A stretch of DNA of 44,338 nt from NCBI GenBank assembly GCA_022509045.1, contig JAFLTZ010000007.1:1-44338 (forward strand). Direction: 5' to 3'. Source of the stretch: Muribaculaceae bacterium. GTDB taxonomy: Bacteria; Bacteroidota; Bacteroidia; Bacteroidales; Muribaculaceae. Shown piece after piece: positions 8,156 to 15,293 of the stretch. Position 1 is the stretch's first letter, and each line of letters opens with the position of its first letter. The notes below the pieces were generated by a model. That model was not told the DNA's origin and ran no database searches. It saw nothing but the letters and a program-made list of their open reading frames with translations. The translations under genes were made by a program, and so were the position numbers.

Positions 8156-9451
8156 TTACTTAACTATAATCAAGTAATAGTTTTTCTTTCCTCGCTGCAC
8201 AAGCAAATATTTGCCATTAAGCAACATCGAAGAATCTATCACAGCATTGGCATCTGCAAGCTTTTCCTTATTAACAGAAACGCCTCCACCTTGCGTGAGT
8301 TTACGCATTTCACCTTTTGAGGGAAATACCGGTGCAAGAGTTGTGCATAATTCTATTGCGGGAATACCGGTTGCCACTGCCTCAGCAGAAACTTCATATT
8401 GTGGTACTCCTTCAAACACCGACAATAAAGTATCCTCGTCAATTTTATGGAGGATATCGCTTGCTTTGTTAGAGAATAGTATTTGCGATGCTTCCACAGC
8501 GGCTTCATAATCAGCCTGTGAATGTACCATAACGGTAAGTTCTTTTGCAAGACGCTTTTGCAACGGGCGAAGTCCGGGATCGGCTTGCTGTTCAGCAATC
8601 AAAGATTCTATTTCTTCGCGTGATAACGATGTGAATATTTTGATATATTTTTCTGCATCGGCATCAGACACATTTAGCCAGAATTGATAGAATTTATATG
8701 GAGAAGTGTATTTTGGGTCGAGCCACACATTACCGCTTTCTGTTTTACCGAATTTTCCACCGTCTGCCTTTGTTATAAGCGGGCAGGTTAAAGCAAAGGC
8801 ATCTTCGGCACCAAGCATACGACGGATGAGTTCCGTACCGGTAGTCATATTACCCCATTGGTCGGAACCGCCAAGCTGCAAACGGCAACCACGCTCCTTA
8901 TACAGATGCAAAAAATCGTAACCTTGAAGTAATTGATATGAGAATTCTGTGAACGACATACCATCACGAGCTTCACCTGACAAACGTTTTTTTACAGAAT
9001 CTTTCGCCATCATATAATTTACCGTGATATGCTTACCCACATCGCGGATAAATGCAAGGAATGAAAATTCTTTCATCCAATCATAATTATTCACAAGTTC
9101 CGCACGGTTTGGAGCATCACTTTCAAAATCGAGGAATTTAGCCAATTGTTTTTTGATAGCTTCCTGATTATGTCGTAAAGTGGTTTCATCTATCAATTTA
9201 CGTTCTTGCGATTTCATTGAGGGGTCCCCTATCATACCGGTGGCGCCGCCAACCAAAGCAATCGGTTTATGTCCGGCGCGTTGCAAGTGGCGCAACATCA
9301 TCACTCCCACTAAGTGCCCGATATGAAGAGAATCAGCAGTAGGGTCTATGCCAAGATATGCTGTTGTCATTTCTTTTGAAAGTTGCTCCTCGGTGCCGGG
9401 CATCATAGAATGAATCATTCCACGCCATTGAAGTTCTTCTATAAAATTCAT
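8156..9451 (-). CDS. tyrS: Tyrosine--tRNA ligase
   Basis: This class I aminoacyl-tRNA synthetase charges tRNA-Tyr. The HIGH motif is at 43-46 (SLHIGHL), the tyrosine-pocket segments YQLLQGYDF (172-180) and [10 protein letters not shown] (192-201) are present, and the KMSKS-type loop reads KFGKT (233-237). An S4 RNA-binding domain fills the C-terminus (about 350-431; [15 protein letters not shown]). At 431 residues it is the long TyrRS form typical of Bacteroidetes. A -7 element lies about 40 bases upstream. It is a single-gene unit. Confidence 0.96.
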   Translation of the reverse strand: MNFIEELQWRGMIHSMMPGTEEQLSKEMTTAYLGIDPTADSLHIGHLVGVMMLRHLQRAGHKPIALVGGATGMIGDPSMKSQERKLIDETTLRHNQEAIKKQLAKFLDFESDAPNRAELVNNYDWMKEFSFLAFIRDVGKHITVNYMMAKDSVKKRLSGEARDGMSFTEFSYQLLQGYDFLHLYKERGCRLQLGGSDQWGNMTTGTELIRRMLGAEDAFALTCPLITKADGGKFGKTESGNVWLDPKYTSPYKFYQFWLNVSDADAEKYIKIFTSLSREEIESLIAEQQADPGLRPLQKRLAKELTVMVHSQADYEAAVEASQILFSNKASDILHKIDEDTLLSVFEGVPQYEVSAEAVATGIPAIELCTTLAPVFPSKGEMRKLTQGGGVSVNKEKLADANAVIDSSMLLNGKYLLVQRGKKNYYLIIVK

Positions 9452-9490
9452 ATTTAGAGACTCTGTTTTTGAATTAATCTATTTGGAGTG

Positions 9491-9498
9491 CAAATTTA
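9491..9498 (-). promoter_or_regulatory. Bacteroidetes -7 element for tyrS
   Basis: The reverse strand reads TAAATTTG (TAnnTTTG), placing transcription start roughly 30 bases before the tyrS ATG. No clear -33 element is visible. Confidence 0.5.
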
Positions 9499-9557
9499 AC
9501 TATTAAAGCTGATATTTATTGAATTTCAATAGTCAAATCAAAAAAAAGATATAAAAA

Positions 9558-9589
9558 TTTGGCGAAATCAAATATCATTGCTACCTTTG
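9558..9589 (+). promoter_or_regulatory. Bacteroidetes promoter for tRNA-Gln
   Basis: TTTG at 9558-9561, 20 bases, then TACCTTTG at 9582-9589 is an essentially complete TTTG/TAnnTTTG promoter. Transcription would start near 9596, leaving a leader of about 37 bases before the tRNA. Confidence 0.7.
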
Positions 9590-9632
9590 CAACGCTTTTG
9601 AGAGTTGAAACATTACTTTCGGAGTTTAAGAT

Positions 9633-9703
9633 TGTCTTATGGTGTAATGGTAGCACTACAGTTTTTGGTTCTGTCTGTCGAGGTTCGAATCCTCGTAAGA
9701 CAA
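9633..9703 (+). tRNA. tRNA-Gln (anticodon TTG)
   Basis: A 71-base cloverleaf can be drawn. The acceptor stem is TGTCTTA/TAAGACA, the D-stem GTG/CAC with loop TAATGGTAG, the anticodon loop TTTTGGT with anticodon TTG, and the T-stem CGAGG/CCTCG with loop TTCGAAT. The discriminator is A and CCA is not encoded. The bases closing the anticodon stem (31 and 39) are both T, a mismatch. Confidence 0.92.
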
Positions 9704-9713
9704 CTCGCAAAGC

Positions 9714-9745
9714 AAGGAGTTAAGATTTTATCTTAGCTCCTTTTT
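9714..9745 (+). terminator. Intrinsic terminator of the tRNA-Gln transcript
   Basis: A hairpin AAGGAGtTAAGAT/ATCTTAgCTCCTT begins 11 bases after the tRNA and is followed by five T. Confidence 0.85.
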
Positions 9746-10087
9746 CTTTAATCCACAATATTGCCACCTCTCAATTATGCTAATAGGCCATTACCTCAGT
9801 TAACCCCATACGCTAACGCCCGAAATATCTTACCTGCCGCACTTGATTATGATTAATTCATCGACGGACTTTGGCATTTTTAGTCTATTTGATATTTTTT
9901 TACAAAAAAAATGCTGTAAAACATACAATAATATTTTGAAATTAAAATTTAAATTCTTAAACTTGCAACATTCTATCAAATATGAAAGATATGAAACAAA
10001 AATTTTCAGACCGATGGGGGGGGTATTGACCTCAGAAACAAGCTATTAAGTTTTATTATCATCCCAACTATAATAAAACTCTCAAAT
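9746..10087. other. Non-coding stretch with an eight-G run before the paralogous exported proteins
   Basis: I see no convincing gene here. It is very A+T rich except for a G-run at 10016-10023. No TAnnTTTG promoter is obvious. Two ATG codons (9982 and 9991) open a short frame that stops at a TGA right after the G-run. With one G fewer that frame would run without a stop into the exported protein that follows. Confidence 0.6.
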
Positions 10088-10858
10088 TTGCTTTTACTGT
10101 TATTATCGTTCACAACCGTAGCTCAAACGGTCGATTTTAGCCCATTGTATTACAGATTACGAACACCAGATGGTAACTACAACGAATCTGATTATGACGT
10201 CGTGATAAAGGCCCCGGCAGATTATAAATTAGTTAATGATTCTATCGACGATTATCGGACATTCATGGTAGCAGAGCCAAATGGCAATGCTGTCGGTACC
10301 GCCTGTTCTCATCCAATGATATACAAATCTTCAGATGATAATGCTCTTTTATTATTTCCATTGCTTGATATTGGAGCCCAGCAGATGCAAGGATATTTGG
10401 AATATGAAGCACATTGCATAAGTGAAGGTCCGTATTCCGAAATTTCGGGAACATTCAGAGAGTTTACGAAAGATGAAGCGCTTAAAAAATGTAATGCCGA
10501 CAAGGGTTTGATTTATGACGTGAAACTGCGCAAGCCTTTTACAAAAGCCTTTAAATCGAATGTGGATAAATATGATTACTGCATTGGAGTATATTTAGAA
10601 AAATATCTGCATCCCGTTATACGTATAAAGATATTGCTTACCGAAGATGGATATAAGGAGAAAGAGAAGCATCTAAATGCGCTGCTTTCATGCTTTTATT
10701 ATGGTGATTCTGCACCAGAAGCAGCTACGAGAGCTAATGAGGAATGGAAACAATTACAAAAATGGACAAAGGAGCAGCGAAACTCCAATGAATCCAAAGC
10801 AATAAACAATCAAAAACTAAATTATAAGAAAGATTTTTTAGCAATCGGTATTTATTAA
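10088..10858 (+). CDS. Exported protein of unknown function, first of two tandem paralogues (start uncertain)
   Basis: I do not recognise the family. The frame, read from a TTG at 10088, begins with a strong hydrophobic stretch ending VAQ|TVDF, which looks like the later part of a signal peptide whose beginning is missing. Directly upstream the in-frame codons read ATA ATA AAA CTC, as if a start ATG had become ATA. Alternatively the ATG at 9982 or 9991 would be in frame if the G-run had seven instead of eight G. The mature part is about 240 residues and shares with the next gene an ALL(L)FP segment, an IYD/IYS strand, a GV(I)YLEKY-like strand, a LTEDGYKEK helix and a final CFYYG/SLKYG. The C-terminus is a charged, probably unstructured tail. 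It is followed after 18 bases by its paralogue. Confidence 0.6.
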   Translation: MLLLLLSFTTVAQTVDFSPLYYRLRTPDGNYNESDYDVVIKAPADYKLVNDSIDDYRTFMVAEPNGNAVGTACSHPMIYKSSDDNALLLFPLLDIGAQQMQGYLEYEAHCISEGPYSEISGTFREFTKDEALKKCNADKGLIYDVKLRKPFTKAFKSNVDKYDYCIGVYLEKYLHPVIRIKILLTEDGYKEKEKHLNALLSCFYYGDSAPEAATRANEEWKQLQKWTKEQRNSNESKAINNQKLNYKKDFLAIGIY

Positions 10859-10876
10859 TTTAATTGTAATTAAGAT

Positions 10877-11668
10877 ATGAAATCAATGCTTATTTTACTT
10901 TTGGCAAACATATTATTGCCGGAAGTTCCGAATGTTCCTACTGTTGAACAATATTCTAATGACTTGGGGACTTTGGATATTACTTTTACTAAACCAGAAG
11001 GATTTAGTTCTGTGAAATTGGATAACTATTTCGGATTGCAATACTATAAGCAATGGCCCGGTAAAGCTGATATTGCAAATTGGGGATATTCAATGATTTT
11101 AGAATCCAATGACAATCAGGGAGCTTTACTATATCCAATTATTGTAGCAGATAAGCCGATTATTACCTTTGGAGAGCAAATGGAATCTGAGCTTAAGCAC
11201 ATGAATCCCGGCACAAAGGATATCACACCGTTACTCACTTTTGTGGCAGAGGACGATATGTCACGTTACGCAAATGCTGATACTGCAGTGATATATAGTT
11301 TCGATGTTGAGGGTCCGGTATTAGGAAAATATCCGCATGTTATAGGTATATTGCTCCGCAAATATGCCCACCAAACTTTGTTCTTGAAAATCGCACTTAG
11401 CGATGACGGTTTAAAGAATAAAGACGTGTTCATCAAAGCGTTGCTTGGTTCGCTCAAATATGGCAATTCCAATTCTGATAAATTAGTGGAACGTGAGCGC
11501 GTTATTGCTCCGGATTGTGATTTAAAATTTCCACATCCCCAACAATATGGTGGAATACTTCCCTCTTTTGAGAATTATATTGACGGTAAACAAAAGAGCA
11601 ACGAGAAAAGATACATCTATAAGCCGGAACCACGACAAAAGAAAGTTACAGGATCAGAAAATAAATAA
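10877..11668 (+). CDS. Exported protein of unknown function, second tandem paralogue
   Basis: I do not recognise the family. A short hydrophobic N-terminus (MKSMLILLLANILLP) suggests a signal peptide, though no clean cleavage site is seen. Residues 30-200 parallel the preceding protein: GALLYPIIVADKP against ALLLFPLLDIGAQ, VIYSFDVEGP against LIYDVKLRKP, GILLRKYAHQTLFLKIALSDDG against GVYLEKYLHPVIRIKILLTEDG (compared in short blocks), and SLKYG against CFYYG. This points to a tandem duplication. The C-terminal 60 residues differ and are basic. The two genes form one operon closed by the terminator at 11706. Confidence 0.7.
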   Translation: MKSMLILLLANILLPEVPNVPTVEQYSNDLGTLDITFTKPEGFSSVKLDNYFGLQYYKQWPGKADIANWGYSMILESNDNQGALLYPIIVADKPIITFGEQMESELKHMNPGTKDITPLLTFVAEDDMSRYANADTAVIYSFDVEGPVLGKYPHVIGILLRKYAHQTLFLKIALSDDGLKNKDVFIKALLGSLKYGNSNSDKLVERERVIAPDCDLKFPHPQQYGGILPSFENYIDGKQKSNEKRYIYKPEPRQKKVTGSENK

Positions 11669-11705
11669 ACTTGCCTTTCTCTTCGGAGAGATTTCATCCA
11701 TCAAT

Positions 11706-11747
11706 AAAATGGGGTTGGCGCCTGAAATCAGAGCCAACCCCCATTTT
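11706..11747. terminator. Bidirectional terminator after the paralogue pair
   Basis: The stem AAAATGGGG-TTGGC pairs with GCCAACCCCCATTTT with one bulged C. It lies between two convergent genes and has A/T flanks on both sides. Confidence 0.85.
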
Positions 11748-11767
11748 ATGATACTATTAACAGTGGA

Positions 11768-13255
11768 TTATTTCACAAAGCTGATAGTGCCGAATGAAGT
11801 ACGAGCCACATATACACCACGGCTGAGATTGCTCAAAGGAAGAGTCTCAACACCAGTTGCCTGAGCCACACACCCCCCCGAAATGTTATATACCTGAACA
11901 TCACCTGCTGCCGGTAGCTGAATTTCGGCAAGCACCTTGTTATATACAGCCTTTTCAGCTTTTTTCTCCAAGTTAGTTACATTGCTGGAACCTGCAGGCA
12001 TATAAATTACTTCACCGAGTTTTTCATCATCTGCTTTATCGAAAATCACGGTAGCGATTTGTTCTGCCGTTTGTTGAGCCACATTCCAAATGTTACCCTG
12101 AGCATATACTGTATTTTTGCCATTATTGTAAAGGTCATAAAGTACGCCATTATTACCATTATTTTTAAAGCTGTTGCCTCCCGGATTGAAATCGGCAGCA
12201 TTTTCATTTTCGACCTTACCAACATTCACGCTTTTACCACCAATAATTGTTATCCCCCAAAGATGTCCTTCAATGTGGTTTCCTGTCACCATACAGGTTT
12301 GAGTATAACCTGTATCAGTAATATTAATACCACTTCCACCATTGTTGGGATTGGTTTCCGCATTATTATCAATCAACACATTATCTTTTATAAGTACATC
12401 AAGAGCACCCATAGTGGTAATACCATAACGACAATCGGTTATTTTATTCCCTTCTATAATAACCTTGTTTGTCCCGGCTGTATTAAGCATATTGCTCACA
12501 GCAATACCTCCTACCATATTTCTGCGAGTACCCTCAATCGTGTTATTGATAATTTCAACTGCCCCATTTCCACCGGGATTTAGGTTTATTTGAGGCTTAT
12601 TGCGATTATCGGTATTATTATCATACAAATAGTTGCCTTCAAACCTAAGAGCTGTAGCAATATTTGCACCACCGGCCACTGCCGGACCTTGATTGCTGAT
12701 AAAACGACAATTTTTGATAACATTCATACCGGTAGTAGTGGCAAAACCAACAGCCGAAGCATTGCTGCTCGAGCCCAAATTGCCAATAGAATATATCCAT
12801 GTACAATTCTCGGCATACAAAGGCTTACACCCCATATAACGCAGCGAAGCATACTCGAAAGTCACATTTTCAACACTTCCATACGATTTATCGGAATTGT
12901 TAAAATAAACTCCCTTTGGAGCCACTGTTTCATTGATTCGGGTTATTACTGCAGTGTCGGCGACAGAAAGATTTCCATATCCCTGGATATTAATCACAAC
13001 AGCATCACCCAACTTAACCGTAGCCTTATTGTCGAGAATAAATGTATCAACCTCTGCTATCTGAAGATCTTTTGTTACGGTAAATACGCCATCTTCAATT
13101 TTCTCGACACCGGAAGAATCAATCTTGCTCAGCGATTCTAATGTATATGCTTTTTTATCGCCAGGTGTTGTATATACAGGATTTGCCGCATCAATAACCA
13201 TTGAAATCGGCAATAGCATCAAAATGACAGGAATAAATGTGTAAAATTTCTTCAT
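11768..13255 (-). CDS. Secreted right-handed beta-helix protein with T9SS type A sorting domain
   Basis: A signal peptide (MKKFYTFIPVILMLLP to about residue 24) is followed by many short repeats typical of parallel beta-helices: VIKNCRFISNQG, LRFEGNYLYDN, EIINNTIEG, VIIEGNKITDCRYG, LIKDNVLIDNN, MVTGNHIEG. The last 75 residues have the form of a T9SS C-terminal sorting domain: VQVYNISGG, LPLSNLSRGVYVAR, ending ISFVK. The predicted route is Sec export, then T9SS to the surface, with PorU cutting off the sorting domain. A carbohydrate-active or adhesive role is common for this fold, but no catalytic residues can be named. A run of seven G (reverse strand, 11873-11879) lies inside the sorting domain. 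Confidence 0.8.
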   Translation of the reverse strand: MKKFYTFIPVILMLLPISMVIDAANPVYTTPGDKKAYTLESLSKIDSSGVEKIEDGVFTVTKDLQIAEVDTFILDNKATVKLGDAVVINIQGYGNLSVADTAVITRINETVAPKGVYFNNSDKSYGSVENVTFEYASLRYMGCKPLYAENCTWIYSIGNLGSSSNASAVGFATTTGMNVIKNCRFISNQGPAVAGGANIATALRFEGNYLYDNNTDNRNKPQINLNPGGNGAVEIINNTIEGTRRNMVGGIAVSNMLNTAGTNKVIIEGNKITDCRYGITTMGALDVLIKDNVLIDNNAETNPNNGGSGINITDTGYTQTCMVTGNHIEGHLWGITIIGGKSVNVGKVENENAADFNPGGNSFKNNGNNGVLYDLYNNGKNTVYAQGNIWNVAQQTAEQIATVIFDKADDEKLGEVIYMPAGSSNVTNLEKKAEKAVYNKVLAEIQLPAAGDVQVYNISGGCVAQATGVETLPLSNLSRGVYVARTSFGTISFVK

Positions 13256-13286
13256 TTGTTATTGATTTTTGATGTAATAACATACA

Positions 13287-13327
13287 CAAGTCCCACCGAC
13301 AATAAATAATTTCTCGATGGGACTTAG
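13287..13327 (-). terminator. Inverted repeat downstream of the TPR/OmpA-like lipoprotein gene
   Basis: CAAGTCCCAcCGA (13287-13299) pairs with the TCGaTGGGACTT segment (13314-13325) with one mismatch. It is downstream of the reverse-strand gene ending at 13358, but no T-run follows, so termination is only a suggestion; an mRNA 3' stabiliser is equally possible. Confidence 0.4.
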
Positions 13328-13357
13328 ATAAGGAATTAATTATTAATCTACTATCAA

Positions 13358-15043
13358 TTAGTTGATAGATGAAAGATTAAATTTAGCAAATTCTTTGTCA
13401 ACTTTAGCACGTTCAAGCAAGTCTTTGTCAGCAGCAGCAACCTTGCGGAGGTTGTTGTAAACTTGCTGGTCGTTGTTAGTGCGAGCACCAACTACAGCTA
13501 AAAGATAATAAGTGATTGCATCTGGTTCAGCAACAGCGTTTAGAGTATTGTTGGCTGCGCTATAGTCTTTGTTCAAAAGTTGAGCAAGACCGGCGTTGTT
13601 GCTCTTAACATCGCCAAATGCTTTAACAGCAGCATTATAGTCACCAGCTTTGATGTAAAGAGTTCCGAGAGCCTCAGGAAGTTCATCTACACCGGCAGCA
13701 GCACCAAATGAGTTGCGAGCATCACGATAATCTTTGTTGAGGAGAGATATAAGACCATTGTTCATGTTAACTTCAGGCGCATTTGGAGCTAATTTAGCAG
13801 CCTTGTTAAAGTTAGCAGAAGCAGCATCGTAATCACCAGCGATATACTTAGTCATACCAAGGTTGTTGTATGTACGATAGTCGTTAGGATAAATCTTAGT
13901 AGCAGCTTCGTAGATTTCCATTTTCTTGCTGTTGTCATCATAGAGAGATGCGCAATAAAGGATTTCTTCTATAGTAAGGCTCTTAGGATCTTTTTCGAAT
14001 GCTTCCTTGATTTCTTCGTCGCTCTTACCTATTACATTGATAGAAGCAGTCAAACGAGAATAACGAAGTTTCGGAAGGATTTCTTGTGCAAGTTGATCAA
14101 ATGCAGCAGAAAGATTACGGATTTCACGTTCACGAGTTTCCGGATCTTTGTACATAGAAAGAACGCTTATGATAAGATCTTTATCTTGGATATTGCTCTT
14201 AGAAACGAGTTCTTGGAAGCCTTCCCAATCCTGAGCAGTGAATTCTGCAGTGAGGTCGCCAACTTCTGTATATTTGTTTTTCTTGATAGTTTCGTTCAAA
14301 TATTTTTGAGTACTTTTTTCACGACCTTCAGCAATTGTTGTGTTAATCTTAACACCACCATCAGGAGAAGCGTAAGAAGAAATGTTGATACCTTCTACTT
14401 CAAGACGGTCGTCAGTTTGTGCTTCACTAACTTTTTTGTTAAGTTCAGCAAGAGCATCTGACTTGAGTTGGTTAGCACGGATGTTAGTTTGATAGATAAG
14501 GAAGTTGATATCTGCTTTATGCTTTTCGTTGATGATGCGTTGGAACTTATCAGCAGCGAGAGCAGGAGTTACAGATTCAGCATAACCCAAAGTAGATGTA
14601 GCAATAACACCTGTACCAACTTCTACACGCGGAAGAGTGTAAGTCTTGTTACCTTGACGAACGTCAAATGCAAGATAAAGAACACTATTAATCATTTCCG
14701 GTTCATAGTTGAAATTCACTGGAATAGTAACAGTTGAACCTGTTTCGTAAGGAATAACTTGGTTGTTACCGTTTACCTTTTCGCCTTGGAAGTAATAAGG
14801 AGCTGAAGTAGCTTCTTTGTCACCGTAAACCAAAACCGGAGTAACAGTCACTTCTGCATTCTTTACAAAGAATTTAGCAGGAACATTTGCTGTAACAGTA
14901 CCAGGAACTTTATCTGCTACTGCTTCCAACGGATTCGGGTTGGTAGTAAAATACTCCGAGTCAAATTGGTTGAGCTTCTTGCTACAACCTGTCATAATTA
15001 CGACCATCGCAAAAGCGAGGGCTGCATAGATACTTTTTTTCAT
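13358..15043 (-). CDS. Outer-membrane lipoprotein with OmpA-like and TPR regions
   Basis: The 561-residue protein begins with a lipoprotein signal (VVIMTGC, Cys20). Residues 50-180 are beta-rich. Residues 180-260 resemble an OmpA-like peptidoglycan-binding fold (SYASPDGG, then an EGREKSTQKYL helix). From about 360 to 560 there are TPR-type helical repeats: YRTYNNLGMTKYIAGDYDAA, APEVNMNNGLISLLNKDYRD, LGTLYIKAGDYNAA. Lipoproteins with this mix are common in Bacteroidales and probably link the envelope to peptidoglycan or scaffold other proteins. The T9SS proteins PorE and PorW also combine lipidation with TPR or OmpA-like parts, but the order here differs and I do not assign it to T9SS. A -7 element is at 15110. 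Confidence 0.75.
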   Translation of the reverse strand: MKKSIYAALAFAMVVIMTGCSKKLNQFDSEYFTTNPNPLEAVADKVPGTVTANVPAKFFVKNAEVTVTPVLVYGDKEATSAPYYFQGEKVNGNNQVIPYETGSTVTIPVNFNYEPEMINSVLYLAFDVRQGNKTYTLPRVEVGTGVIATSTLGYAESVTPALAADKFQRIINEKHKADINFLIYQTNIRANQLKSDALAELNKKVSEAQTDDRLEVEGINISSYASPDGGVKINTTIAEGREKSTQKYLNETIKKNKYTEVGDLTAEFTAQDWEGFQELVSKSNIQDKDLIISVLSMYKDPETREREIRNLSAAFDQLAQEILPKLRYSRLTASINVIGKSDEEIKEAFEKDPKSLTIEEILYCASLYDDNSKKMEIYEAATKIYPNDYRTYNNLGMTKYIAGDYDAASANFNKAAKLAPNAPEVNMNNGLISLLNKDYRDARNSFGAAAGVDELPEALGTLYIKAGDYNAAVKAFGDVKSNNAGLAQLLNKDYSAANNTLNAVAEPDAITYYLLAVVGARTNNDQQVYNNLRKVAAADKDLLERAKVDKEFAKFNLSSIN

Positions 15044-15109
15044 CGTCGTTTGTTTAGAGTTATAAATGATATTTACTATTTATTTTTACGCAAGTTTACT
15101 AAACTTCTA

Positions 15110-15117
15110 CAAAGATA
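15110..15117 (-). promoter_or_regulatory. Bacteroidetes -7 element for the TPR/OmpA-like lipoprotein
   Basis: The reverse strand reads TATCTTTG, matching TAnnTTTG, about 67 bases before the ATG. The spacing to a possible TTTG (around 15140) is a little long. Confidence 0.5.
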
Positions 15118-15232
15118 TAGATTAAAACCCAATTTCATACAAAAGTTTTATATAAATTTTATAAAAAATGTTTGTCATTCGTCAAATCAGTACTTTTTTA
15201 CGCTATAAAAACCATATATTCAGTCAAAATGT

Positions 15233-15271
15233 GAAAAAAAATCGAGGCACTGCAAACATCACAGCGCCTCG
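15233..15271 (-). terminator. Terminator of secDF
   Basis: The hairpin CGAGGCaCTG/CAGcGCCTCG at 15243-15271 has one mismatch. On the reverse strand it is followed by a run of eight or nine T (A-run at 15233-15241), downstream of secDF. Confidence 0.85.
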
Positions 15272-15293
15272 ACTATCTTATTTAAGACTAAAA

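Noticed and set aside
8117..8510. Forward open frames opposite the end of tyrS
   Set aside because: The reverse strand encodes the intact S4 domain of TyrRS; the forward frames are shadows and follow a terminator.
9633..9703. Broken tRNA because of the T-T pair closing the anticodon stem
   Set aside because: All other stems pair, position 39 is often modified and tolerant, and a full promoter and terminator flank the gene.
9843..10049. A 68-codon forward open frame before the paralogous exported proteins
   Set aside because: It has an A+T-driven composition (Ile, Lys, Phe, Asn), no domain or signal, no promoter or ribosome site, and runs out of frame through the G-run. It looks like chance.
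12059..13141. Two long forward open frames opposite the beta-helix gene
   Set aside because: They mirror the repetitive Asn/Gly codons of the beta-helix gene on the other strand and have no start context or recognisable product.
13358..15043. Assignment of the TPR/OmpA-like lipoprotein as PorE or PorW
   Set aside because: PorE has TPR, WD40, a regulatory domain and a C-terminal OmpA-like domain, and PorW is longer with TPRs throughout; neither order matches.
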